Part shown: in pieces, positions 1 through 7,557 of the stretch
How the letters are laid out: each line of letters begins with the position of its first letter
Position numbering within the stretch: position 1 is the first letter of the stretch
Assembly (NCBI GenBank): GCA_029861655.1
Contig: JAOTZA010000094.1
Coordinates: 1-10,751 of the forward strand
Reading direction: 5' to 3'
Length of the DNA stretch: 10,751 nt
Source: Acidobacteriota bacterium
Lineage (GTDB): Bacteria > Acidobacteriota > Thermoanaerobaculia > Multivoradales > JAHEKO01
The notes under the pieces: generated by a model
The model's database searches: none
What the model saw: only the letters and a program-made list of their open reading frames with translations
What the model was told of the DNA's origin: nothing
Position numbers and translations under genes: made by a program

Positions 1-1143
1 GACGTCAAAGAAAGCCATGAAGATAAAGGCCATGACGATCGCCATCGGGATAAGGCTCGCCACCACCAGACCGGTTCTGACCCCGAGGCTGAGGAGCATG
101 ACCAGCATGACGATCGCGACCGCCTGAATCAGGTTACCGACAAAACCGTCGACCTTTTTTTCGACCTCACCGGCCTGGAACTGGGTGAACTCGAAGTCGA
201 TGCCGTGGGGGTAGCTGCGCTGCAGACGGTCGATGCTCTTCTTTACCTCTTCTCCCAACACCAGAATGTTGCCGCCTTCACGCATCGACATGGCCAGAGC
301 CAAACCGCGGTCTCCGCTTGCTCGCATCAGATTCTCGGGCGGGTCGACATAGCCGCGATAGATGTTGGCGACATCCTCGAGATAGATGAGCTCCTCGCGA
401 CCGGGAAGACTGATGATCGTACGCTTGAGATCTTGCACCGACTCGAAGTTGCCCGAGGGCTCGAGGACGATCTCCTCGTCCCGGGTTCGTACCTGGCCTC
501 CCGGGTTGATGATGTTGCGACTCTCAAGGATGTTCTTGAGTTGGCCCGGGGACAGCCCCAGCTCGGCCAGCCGGGCGTTGTTGTATTCCACGAAGACGCG
601 TTCTTCCTGAGCACCGTGGATTTCGACCTTGGCGACCTCGTCGATCAAAAGAAGCTCGTCACGGACCTCATCGGCAACGTCCTTGAGCTCGGCGTCGCTA
701 TACCCGTCACCCGTGAGGTTTACGACGGTTCCAAAGACATCTCCAAACTCGTCGTTGACGTTAGGGCCGATGATCCCGTCGGGCAGTTGGCCGCGTGCCC
801 GATCCACCTTGCGCCTCAGGTCATCCCAGATCGGCCGCATCACCTTGTAACGCTCTTGAACGTCGACGATGATGATCGACACGCCGTTCTTCGACTGGCT
901 GTTGATGACATCGACCTGAGGAATCTCCTGAATCGCCTTCTCCAGCTTGTCGGTGACCAATTGCTCAACCCGCTCCGGGCTGGCGCCGGGGAAATAGGTG
1001 ATTACCATCGCCGTGCGAATGGTGAACCCGGGATCCTCGGACTGCGGCATACCGAAATAGGACTGGATCCCCATCAGCGCCACCACCAAAAGAAAAGCGA
1101 TGGTGATGCGGTTCTTTTCGATCGCCGCCCGCGTCAGGTTCAC
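1..1143 (-). CDS. RND efflux pump, inner-membrane permease (N-terminal part, runs off the window)
   Basis: Proton-driven RND transporter that would pull substrates from the periplasm or inner-membrane outer leaflet into the adaptor/TolC duct. The reading frame is open for 381 codons from a GTG at 1143 to position 1, so the 3' part is missing. Visible parts: a cytoplasmic N-terminus (NLTRAAIEKNRIT), TM1 at about residues 13-30, then FGMPQSEDPG and the periplasmic porter region with the family-typical ITYFPGASPERVEQLV (about residues 49-64). TM2 (about 336-354) and TM3 (about 358-379) close the visible part. The GTG start overlaps the adaptor stop (GTGA) and is preceded by GAGGAA five bases upstream, suggesting translational coupling. 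The N-terminus resembles the hydrophobe/amphiphile (HAE1-like) group more than heavy-metal pumps, but the TM4 acidic residues that would support this lie outside the window. Substrate unknown. Confidence 0.93.
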   Translation of the reverse strand, partial: MNLTRAAIEKNRITIAFLLVVALMGIQSYFGMPQSEDPGFTIRTAMVITYFPGASPERVEQLVTDKLEKAIQEIPQVDVINSQSKNGVSIIIVDVQERYKVMRPIWDDLRRKVDRARGQLPDGIIGPNVNDEFGDVFGTVVNLTGDGYSDAELKDVADEVRDELLLIDEVAKVEIHGAQEERVFVEYNNARLAELGLSPGQLKNILESRNIINPGGQVRTRDEEIVLEPSGNFESVQDLKRTIISLPGREELIYLEDVANIYRGYVDPPENLMRASGDRGLALAMSMREGGNILVLGEEVKKSIDRLQRSYPHGIDFEFTQFQAGEVEKKVDGFVGNLIQAVAIVMLVMLLSLGVRTGLVVASLIPMAIVMAFIFMAFFDV

Positions 1144-2276
1144 GGCAATTCCTCGGGTCCGGTCTGCAGCTTCACTTTTTCCCCATCAACCAACCGCCGC
1201 ACACCGGCAGTGACGATCACTTCGTCGTCTACGAGACCGCCGAGGATCTCCAGACCATCGCCGGTCAGTTCGCCCACACTGACCGCACGGCGCCGCACGA
1301 CTCCCTGCCCGGCGCTCGACGATTCCAAAACAAACACAAACCGCCCATCGCGATCTTCTCCAACCGCCACGGCCGGAACCATCATTCGACCGCCTGCACT
1401 CTCCGGAGTGAACTGAAAGACGACCTCTGCCGCCATTCCCGAACGGATGTCGGGATCGGCCTCACCAAGACGCACGATCACTGGAAACGTCGTGGCGGTC
1501 CCCAGCGCCGCCACCCCGGCCTCGGTGACCTCGGCCTGAAAGGTGCGGCCGGGAAGCGCATCGAAGCTGACTTCGACGCTTTGCCCAGACTCGACTTTGG
1601 CGATCACCGCTTCGGGGAGAGCCACCTCTACCTCGATCTCGGAGCCAGCTGTCATCAGCAGGATCCTCTCGCCCGCCTTGACGTTCTCGTTGACCTCGAC
1701 GTCGACCGAGGCCACGGTGCCGTCAACGGGCGCTCGCAACGTGCTGTAGGACAGCTGCCGGCGCGCCTGCTCCAGTCGCTTTTCGGCCGCCTCGACCTGA
1801 GCGCGGCTCGACTCATTGCCCGCCCGCGCCCCGTCCAACTCACGCCTCGAAGCGTTGTTATTCTCGTACAGGCCGCGGACGCGCTCGTAGTCGGCCTCGG
1901 CGTTTCTGGCGGCTGCCGTCGCCTGCGCCAGACCGGCCACCGCCTCCTGGACCTGGAGTTCATAGTCCGTTCGATCCATCTGCGCCAGGACCTGACCACG
2001 ACCCACCCTCCTGCCGACCACCACCGGCACGCGCTCGACCGTGCCGGCAACACGAAAACTGAGTTGAGATTCGACACCGGCACGGGCGACACCGGCAAAG
2101 GTGCGCGAGCGTGTCTCCGAGCTAGCGCTCACTGCCTGATAACGGACTGGACGTAGAACGGTCTCGGCCATCGGTTCCTCGGCGCAACCCAGAAACACCA
2201 GCCCCAGTGGCAAGCAGACTGCCAGGGCCGGTACCAGCATTCGAAAGAAGTTCCTCTCTTGTTTGTTGATTCTCAT
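1140..2276 (-). CDS. RND efflux periplasmic adaptor (membrane-fusion protein), lipoprotein
   Basis: Periplasmic adaptor that joins the RND pump to the outer-membrane channel. The start at 2276 (378 aa) is chosen because AAGGGAG lies seven bases upstream and because it opens directly onto a signal peptide. A longer frame back to 2333 would overlap the upstream gene. Hydrophobic residues 13-30 end in the lipobox FLGC, so Cys31 is the probable lipidated residue anchoring it to a membrane. In order: first half of the lipoyl domain (LSFRVAGTVERVPVVVGRRV, 72-91), an alanine/glutamate-rich alpha-helical hairpin (about 105-175, with LYENNNASRRELD at the tip), second half of the lipoyl domain (STLRAPVDGTVASVDVEVNE, 178-197), a beta-barrel domain, and a C-terminal membrane-proximal domain. 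Length is normal for the AcrA/MexA-like HlyD superfamily. Middle gene of the operon: 31 bp after the channel gene, with a 4-bp overlap into the pump gene. Confidence 0.95.
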   Translation of the reverse strand: MRINKQERNFFRMLVPALAVCLPLGLVFLGCAEEPMAETVLRPVRYQAVSASSETRSRTFAGVARAGVESQLSFRVAGTVERVPVVVGRRVGRGQVLAQMDRTDYELQVQEAVAGLAQATAAARNAEADYERVRGLYENNNASRRELDGARAGNESSRAQVEAAEKRLEQARRQLSYSTLRAPVDGTVASVDVEVNENVKAGERILLMTAGSEIEVEVALPEAVIAKVESGQSVEVSFDALPGRTFQAEVTEAGVAALGTATTFPVIVRLGEADPDIRSGMAAEVVFQFTPESAGGRMMVPAVAVGEDRDGRFVFVLESSSAGQGVVRRRAVSVGELTGDGLEILGGLVDDEVIVTAGVRRLVDGEKVKLQTGPEELP

Positions 2277-2307
2277 CAGGTGACTCCCTTGAACCTCGTT
2301 CGCGCCT

Positions 2308-4692
2308 TCATTCAGATGCCTGAGACCGGGCATCAGAGGCGGCCATGAATTCGTCCTGTTCCCGGCGCAACTCCCGGCGCTCTTCCTCGCTGGCCAGGAT
2401 CTCGAACGTATTGCCGGCGCGCTGGATCTCGAGCAAATCGATCAAGAAATCGTACAGCGAGTTGGCGGCTGTCTCCTCGGAGTTCAACGCGTTGGTTTGC
2501 GCATCGAGAAGATCCAGGAGCGAGCTCACACCTCTGGCATATGCGTCTTCGACCAATTCGAGATTGGCGCGTGCCGCGTTTGCCGCCTGCTCCGAAAGCC
2601 GAATACCGACAAAGGAGGCACGGGCTTGTTCGAGCGCCGAGCGGATGCGTTGCTCGATCTTCTCCTCCGCGGCTGAGCGTGCAAGCTGCAGCCGCTCGAG
2701 CTCGATCTCCGCCTGCACTTCCTCGGCCGCACGCAAGCCTCCGGAGAAAAGTGGCACCGAAGCACTCAAGGCGAAGCTCCAGTTGGTGTCATCGGCGAGC
2801 GGTATCCCCAGCGGCGACGACGATACGTCTGCCCCCGCTCCGTCCTTCGACAATTTCTCCTCAAGATCCGCCTGAAACGCCACCGTCGGTGTCCACGAGG
2901 CGCGCCGCGCCGCGGTCAGCAAGCGCTGCTGGGCGGCGATGGCCGCGTCGAGCCGCTTGAGCTCCGGGGATCTCGCCAGTCCCTGGAGGACCACGAAGTC
3001 GCGGATCAGCGCGTGACGCCTCGGTGTGTCGATAAAGCTCCAGAAGCGCTTTTCATCACCACCGAGACCTGGAGTTTCAAGAGTGACGTCCTCGGTCAAA
3101 AAAGGTGCATCGAGGGGTCGATGCAACTGTCGCCGAATCGCGATCTCGGCCGTTCGCCGGTTGCCAACGGACTCGACGAGGGACTTACGCGCGCTCGCCA
3201 CCTCGCTCTCCCAACGTAGAACTTCCCCCGCCGAGGCGACGCCGATCTCGCGCCGAACCTCGGCGACATCCAGATTCGACCGCGTACGCTCGACGTTGTT
3301 TCGCTGCACCCGTTCCAGCGCCTTGGCCCGCATCAGATCGAGGTAGGTGGTCGCCGCCTCGAGGGCGATATCCAGCCTCATCGTTTCGAGATCGAGCACC
3401 CGGCCCTCCTGTAGGCGCTTCTGGATCTCCACGTTGGCGGATGCCGAGTCGGAGTAGATAAGTTGCGTCAGACCGGCGGAGCCGGAAAGCGTACGTTCGG
3501 CCTGGCTGCCAAAGCTGGCTTCCGCGCGGTCATCGTCGATGGTGACGCTCGACGCCGAGAGACTCACCAGCGGCCGGAGCGCCGAGCGGGCAATGTCGAC
3601 CTCCTGGGCTCCCACGGCGACCGCACGCCGCTCGACGATCAGATCCAGATTGACCAGAAGCGCCTCCTCGACGGCTCGCTGCAGAGACAGCTCGTAGGCT
3701 CCCTCGATGTCTTCGGCGTGGAGCAGATCAGCCTCGATCATCACCTCCCACCGCGGCGAGGCGTCTATCGCCCGCGCCGTCGCCATGTTGATCACCAGAT
3801 TCTCTGGAGCGCTGAACTCGACCGGGATATCTCCGGCGTTCTCGCCCAGGAGGATTCGTTGGATGTTCAGTGCGATCCGGCGCGACAGCTTGGGGAAGAA
3901 TTCGGGGGAGGCCGCACTGGCAAGCATCCCGGCCTCGACATCTCCGCCGCCAAGCCCCGAAAAGCTTGCCAGCTTGCGTTCGATGAACCCGTCGATCAGA
4001 CGCCGATACTCATCTGGCGAGAACTGGAAAAGCGGCCACACATAGACCGCGTCGGCCCGTGGGGAGATGGCCTCGAGTACCTCTTTGGCTGATGCCGTCG
4101 CCGGAATGTACTCGAAATCGATTCCCGTCCCCGCCAGATTGATCGCGGTCCGCTCGACCAGCTCCGGGATGGCCTCGAGCAAGGTTGCGCTGGTAACGAT
4201 CGCCACATGCCGAAACGAAACAATGTCGCGAAAGGAGTCGAGTTCGTGAGCCAGGTTGTCCGGCAAAGAGACGTAGTTCAGATTGCGAACCCCACTCGAC
4301 ACTCCCAATGGCAGTCCCTGAAGAGCCGGGTCAAGAACCACCGGCGCGATGACCGGCTTGGGGAGCTCACCCAGACAGCAGACGGCATGCGAAGCCAGAA
4401 GCCCCCAGGCAATCACAAGGTCCACCTCCTCGTCGTCGAGCAAGGTGCGGATGTTCCGGTTGGCAGTCTCGTAGGTCCAGTCGCCGATCATGTAGGCGTC
4501 ATCGGGGAATTGAACATCGAACTCGCCCTCGGTGAGCACCTCGAGCTCGGTTACAGTGAGCCGCCGTACCATCTGGTTGAGCGACCACGGGCCGTCTACG
4601 ACGATACCCACCCGAAACGGCGCCTCGGCCGCGTGACCCTGCATCGCCACAAAGAAGACAAGGCTCCAGCCCACCGCAATGGTCTGTCGCAT
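2308..4692 (-). CDS. TolC-family outer-membrane efflux channel with N-terminal ABC-type substrate-binding-like domain
   Basis: Outer-membrane duct of the efflux system, about 794 aa against roughly 420-490 for a usual TolC protein. The excess is an N-terminal domain. Residues 1 to about 22 are a signal peptide (MRQTIAVGWSLVFFVAMQGH, then AAEA). Residues about 26-325 resemble the ABC transporter substrate-binding family (ABC_sub_bind, PF04392): VDLVIAWG (90-97), PVIAPVVLDP (113-122), ADAVYVWP (213-220), and a closing RILLGENAGDIPVE...LVINMATARAID. Residues about 333-775 are a TolC/OEP domain with both structural repeats: LSLQRAVEEALLVNLDL opens it, and VPLFSGGLRAAEEVQAEIEL and YARGVSSLLDLLDAQ lie in the second half. 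The frame continues across the junction without a break. The ATG at 4692 is preferred over an in-frame GTG at 4710 because GAGAGGGG sits seven bases upstream. First gene of the efflux operon. The domain's ligand is unknown; a sensory or substrate-capture role is inference. Confidence 0.92.
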   Translation of the reverse strand: MRQTIAVGWSLVFFVAMQGHAAEAPFRVGIVVDGPWSLNQMVRRLTVTELEVLTEGEFDVQFPDDAYMIGDWTYETANRNIRTLLDDEEVDLVIAWGLLASHAVCCLGELPKPVIAPVVLDPALQGLPLGVSSGVRNLNYVSLPDNLAHELDSFRDIVSFRHVAIVTSATLLEAIPELVERTAINLAGTGIDFEYIPATASAKEVLEAISPRADAVYVWPLFQFSPDEYRRLIDGFIERKLASFSGLGGGDVEAGMLASAASPEFFPKLSRRIALNIQRILLGENAGDIPVEFSAPENLVINMATARAIDASPRWEVMIEADLLHAEDIEGAYELSLQRAVEEALLVNLDLIVERRAVAVGAQEVDIARSALRPLVSLSASSVTIDDDRAEASFGSQAERTLSGSAGLTQLIYSDSASANVEIQKRLQEGRVLDLETMRLDIALEAATTYLDLMRAKALERVQRNNVERTRSNLDVAEVRREIGVASAGEVLRWESEVASARKSLVESVGNRRTAEIAIRRQLHRPLDAPFLTEDVTLETPGLGGDEKRFWSFIDTPRRHALIRDFVVLQGLARSPELKRLDAAIAAQQRLLTAARRASWTPTVAFQADLEEKLSKDGAGADVSSSPLGIPLADDTNWSFALSASVPLFSGGLRAAEEVQAEIELERLQLARSAAEEKIEQRIRSALEQARASFVGIRLSEQAANAARANLELVEDAYARGVSSLLDLLDAQTNALNSEETAANSLYDFLIDLLEIQRAGNTFEILASEEERRELRREQDEFMAASDARSQASE

Positions 4693-4904
4693 CAACCTGC
4701 CCCTCTCCACGGTTTGGTCCTCGCTTTGATTGCCCGCCGGAATCGAAATCGTAACGCAACCCGAAGCTTTCTGCTAACAACCTTTCTTTGTCGATTGCCA
4801 GAATCAAAGACTTCATCACCGTACGCCGCCAGCGCTCAACGGCTGCGGCGCGATCGTAGTCTCCGCAGGGCACAGCGCGCGCTACTCGGACTCCCGGCGA
4901 TCTA

Positions 4905-4918
4905 GAGGCGCGCGCCTC
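4905..4918. repeat. 14-bp perfect palindrome
   Basis: The sequence gaggcgcgcgcctc is its own reverse complement. It lies about 213 bp upstream of the outer-membrane channel start. No T-run follows on either strand, so it is not a standard intrinsic terminator. It could be a binding site for a dimeric regulator, but alternating GC in a GC-rich genome makes chance palindromes common. Confidence 0.35.
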
Positions 4919-5015
4919 GGTTTCCCTCGCGCCGGATCTGGCTCACACTGCAAGATCTAGAGCCATGCGCTCGGTCAAACGTCCCTGGTGGAGCCTGCGA
5001 TCGGGCGCATCCTTG

Positions 5016-5083
5016 GCGTAGCGCCGGAAGTGTCGCGGAGCGAGCCTCTCTTCGCTCGCAAAGCGACAGCTTCGGCGCGACGC
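5016..5083. repeat. 68-nt extended imperfect hairpin (possible REP-like element or structured RNA)
   Basis: Five consecutive helices fold this stretch onto itself: gcgt(5016-5019)/acgc(5080-5083), gcgcc(5021-5025)/ggcgc(5074-5078), gaag(5027-5030)/cttc(5070-5073), tgtcgc(5031-5036)/gcgaca(5063-5068) and gagcga(5038-5043)/tcgctc(5052-5057). The apical loop is eight bases. That is 25 Watson-Crick pairs interrupted only by single-base bulges or mismatches and one asymmetric internal loop (g5037 opposite gcaaa 5058-5062). It lies 20 bp beyond the terminator of the TonB receptor gene and about 325 bp upstream of the efflux operon. No T-tract follows on either strand, so it is not itself an intrinsic terminator. 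Candidates are a REP/BIME-like repeat, a leader structure, or a small RNA. The pairing is directly visible; the role is not. Confidence 0.7.
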
Positions 5084-5103
5084 TTTCGGCTCTGCCTGGC
5101 AGG

Positions 5104-5136
5104 AAAAGGCCCCGCCCTCTAAATGAGAGCAGGGCC
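5104..5136 (-). terminator. Intrinsic terminator of the TonB receptor gene
   Basis: Read on the minus strand, GGCCCTGCTCT, a loop CATTT and AGAGGGCGGGGCC form a GC-rich stem with one G-U pair and a two-base bulge, followed directly by TTTT. It begins 21 bp after the receptor stop codon. Position, stem strength and U-tract together fit a rho-independent terminator, which would separate the receptor transcript from the efflux operon downstream. The U-tract is short (four), so termination may be incomplete. Confidence 0.75.
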
Positions 5137-5157
5137 CGAGAATCGCTGAAAATTCGA

Positions 5158-7557
5158 TTACCAGTTGAACCGCACGTAACCGATGCCGCGGCGACCCACC
5201 AAATCCCCCCCGAATGACTCATAGTGGTCGTCGTCGAGCAGGTTCGAGATGTTCAACCCGACCGTCACCTGATCGTTCGCCAGGTAGTCCGCGCTCAGAT
5301 TGACCACCTCGTAGGAGGGCACGCGGCCCTGGAACGCACCCGCCGCCCAGTTGAATCCATCTACTCCTCGAACGGAGAGAGAACCACCGGCCTTCTCGCC
5401 CCGGTAGTTGATGCCGGCGGCGAACTTGCCCTCGGGAGCGTTGGGCTCGAGATCGTTCGCGCTGACACCTGCCTCGATGATCTCGAAATCGAACCAGGAG
5501 TAGCTCAAGTCCCAACCCCAGTTCCGATTGGCCTGGACGGTCACACCAAAATCGATCCCCTCGGTGTCCACGGCGCCGGCATTGGTGTAGGAAGCCAGCG
5601 CGAAGATCGGCGTTCCGTCAACGTTGTTCGAAAGAAACGCGATCAGGGGGCCGAGAGCTCCTTCCAAGGTTGCCGCCAGCGTACCTGGAAGGGGGTGTCC
5701 GGCAGGTATCTGATAGGGACCGAAGTTGGGGTTGACGAGCCCGAACGGGTTCGCCGAAAGATCGGTGATGAAGTTCTCGAGCTCGTTGTTGTAGTAGTCG
5801 ATCGTCAGGAAGGCCTTGCCCCCGATGATGCCGCTATACCCGACCTCGAACGACGTGACCTCCTCGAGGTCGAGATCTTTGTTTCCCAGCGCCCGAACAC
5901 GAGTCGGACTGCCAAAGCCGCACACGACACCGAAAGGCGTGCACAGTGCGGCTTCGATCCCAGAGAGATCGATCGCTGCGAGAGTTGTTCCCGGAATCAC
6001 TGTCGGAGCATCGAGGAAGAACTCCGAGTAGTTGGCCACCTGGAAGGCCTCGTTGTAGCTAAAACGCAGCTTGTGGTCGGGATTGATCCCATAGACCAGA
6101 GCAGCTTTCGGAGAGGTCTGCGACTCATGTAGGGAGCTCGAGTCGTAACGCCCCGCGAGCACCAGCTTCACCTTGTCGCCGATCTCGAAGTCGACCTGGC
6201 CGAAAACCGCGTCCGAATCAGAAGACACCGGAGCAAAGGTCAAGGTCTGGAAGCCCTGGAAGTTTGCCGTGTCGATGTCTTCGCTCTTGGTTGAAGCGCC
6301 CAGAACCAACCGGGTTCGACCCTGGTTGAAGTCCCAGTTGGTCTGCGCCTCGACGACCTCGTTTGAAGCATCGAGAAAAATCCGGCCACCGGAGGCCAGC
6401 GCCAGCTGATCCGGGCTCTCCCGGTCGTTGGTGTACGCCAAAACGTTGAAATGGTCCGTGCTGAAGTTGACGCGGCTGTAGGTGCGCTCGATGTCGTTGA
6501 CATCGACCCGACCGATTCCGGTGACGACGACATACCCCTCGGCGTCGAAGTACCCGGTCTCGAGCGTCAGAATCCCGGTGTTGCCGAGCTCCTTGTCGAA
6601 CCGGATGCTGAAGTCCGAAGAGTCGTGAAAATCGGTGGCCGTTCCCCTCTCGAGCGGCAGCCCCGCGTACTCGGTCGTCGAGGTCCGCGGCACCGTAAAC
6701 CCGTCGCCCTCGAAGTACGCCGCTTTGAGTTTCATGTACCAGTCGGCCCCCAGATCGGCCGACCAGCCCAACTCACCGCGGAGAGTGCCGAGCTCACCAC
6801 CGCTAAGCGTCAGCCGACCCCCGACGCTGTCCTTCGGCGCCTCGGTGATCAGGTTGAGGACACCGTTGAAGGCGTTCTTGCCGTAAAGAGCCGAGCTTGG
6901 ACCGCGCACCAGCTCGATCGAAGCCAGCCCCTCCTGGTTGGCGAGATAACCCCACTCGGTCGAACCCAGAAAGGGCACCGCTGGGTCGCGCCCGTCGACG
7001 AGCACCTGAACACGTCTTGTCAGAGAGCTGTTGAAGCCTCGCGTATTGAGGTTGAAATCGTGGACCCCACTCTGGGTCACTTCAACGCCCGGGGTGAATT
7101 CCAGTACCTTCGGCAGTTGGCCGGCACTCGACTCACGGGCGATATCGGTCTGGTTCATCACTGTCACCGCCGCGGGAGCATCGACAACTCGCTCACGCCG
7201 CCGCGAAGCCGAGTAGACAGTGATGGTCTCGGCGAAGCTGACGTCCCAATCAACCTGGGTCTCCACCGTGGTCACCTCACCGGCACCGACCGTGACCGAC
7301 TCGGTCGTCGTGTTGTCGCCGAGGGTCAAGCTCAGAGTGTAATCACCCGCTGCCACGCCTCTGAAGGCGTAGCTGCCGCCACCGCCGGTCAGCTCGACAT
7401 CGCCGGTCTCGGTGATCACGACGACCACACCGCCGAGACCCGCCCCGTCGTCCCGAACCACCCTTCCGTCGATTCCGCCGTCGCCCTGTGCGTGGAGAGC
7501 CCCGGTCAGGGTCAAGCAAAGAGCCACACAAGAAATGCTCGAACGCTTCAAACTCAT
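5158..7557 (-). CDS. TonB-dependent outer-membrane receptor with carboxypeptidase-regulatory-like N-terminal domain
   Basis: Outer-membrane gated porin that imports a ligand using TonB/ExbBD energy. It has 799 aa from the ATG at 7557, which has AGAGG four bases upstream and opens on a signal peptide (MSLKRSSISCVALCLTLTGA, then LHAQ). Residues about 28-105 form a beta-sandwich of the CarboxypepD_reg type (IDGRVVRDDGAGLGGVVVVI, later GSYAFRGVAAGDYTLSL). ETITVYSAS (110-118) is a TonB-box-like segment. The plug follows (about 120-240): DAPAAVTVMNQTDI, LEFTPGVEVTQSG, RGFN, VQVLVDGRDPAVP and IELVRGPSSALYGKNAFNGV. The remainder is a beta-barrel of alternating strands ending in YVRFNW, with a terminal aromatic residue. 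In the mature protein I see only Cys539 and Cys546, close enough for a disulfide in a loop. Transcribed alone, with its own terminator. Ligand unknown: siderophore, vitamin or glycan are all possible. Confidence 0.95.
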   Translation of the reverse strand: MSLKRSSISCVALCLTLTGALHAQGDGGIDGRVVRDDGAGLGGVVVVITETGDVELTGGGGSYAFRGVAAGDYTLSLTLGDNTTTESVTVGAGEVTTVETQVDWDVSFAETITVYSASRRRERVVDAPAAVTVMNQTDIARESSAGQLPKVLEFTPGVEVTQSGVHDFNLNTRGFNSSLTRRVQVLVDGRDPAVPFLGSTEWGYLANQEGLASIELVRGPSSALYGKNAFNGVLNLITEAPKDSVGGRLTLSGGELGTLRGELGWSADLGADWYMKLKAAYFEGDGFTVPRTSTTEYAGLPLERGTATDFHDSSDFSIRFDKELGNTGILTLETGYFDAEGYVVVTGIGRVDVNDIERTYSRVNFSTDHFNVLAYTNDRESPDQLALASGGRIFLDASNEVVEAQTNWDFNQGRTRLVLGASTKSEDIDTANFQGFQTLTFAPVSSDSDAVFGQVDFEIGDKVKLVLAGRYDSSSLHESQTSPKAALVYGINPDHKLRFSYNEAFQVANYSEFFLDAPTVIPGTTLAAIDLSGIEAALCTPFGVVCGFGSPTRVRALGNKDLDLEEVTSFEVGYSGIIGGKAFLTIDYYNNELENFITDLSANPFGLVNPNFGPYQIPAGHPLPGTLAATLEGALGPLIAFLSNNVDGTPIFALASYTNAGAVDTEGIDFGVTVQANRNWGWDLSYSWFDFEIIEAGVSANDLEPNAPEGKFAAGINYRGEKAGGSLSVRGVDGFNWAAGAFQGRVPSYEVVNLSADYLANDQVTVGLNISNLLDDDHYESFGGDLVGRRGIGYVRFNW

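Larger units (their letters stand above)
4693..5103. other. Intergenic region between the receptor terminator and the efflux operon
   Basis: No credible gene lies in these 411 bp. Open frames here lack ribosome sites and recognisable protein sequence. It must contain the promoter for the minus-strand efflux operon unless receptor transcripts read through. I looked for sigma70-like boxes on the minus strand and found only poor ones: a TTGTTA near 4780 and a TACGAT near 4750, spaced too widely. The left part is locally AT-richer (about 4740-4810), which would suit a promoter. Small repeats seen: ctttgatt (4724-4731) with its inverted copy aatcaaag (4802-4809), an inverted pair ctgcgg/ccgcag (4843-4848 and 4863-4868), and gatctagag twice (4899-4907 and 4954-4962). 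The right part holds a long hairpin, listed separately. Confidence 0.6.

Noticed and set aside
205..1416. Long plus-strand open frame (about 400 codons) opposite the pump and adaptor genes
   Set aside because: It lies antisense across two genes with clear family motifs, has no recognisable domains and is explained by stop-codon scarcity in GC-rich DNA.
2277..2333. Extended adaptor start upstream of 2276
   Set aside because: It would put 19 polar residues before the signal peptide and overlap the channel gene; the ATG at 2276 has a well-spaced AAGGGAG.
4931..4970. Possible tRNA-like or stem-loop with tggctc (4939-4944) and gagcca (4960-4965)
   Set aside because: Only one six-bp stem with a 15-base loop; no cloverleaf arms, anticodon or T-loop sequence.
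4902..5222. Minus-strand open frame of about 106 codons overlapping the receptor 3' end, the terminator and the hairpin
   Set aside because: It runs through the receptor terminator and the hairpin, and the translation is Arg/Ser-rich with no family resemblance.
5224..6132. Plus-strand open frame of about 300 codons opposite the receptor barrel
   Set aside because: Same reason: no motif, and the opposite strand is clearly coding.
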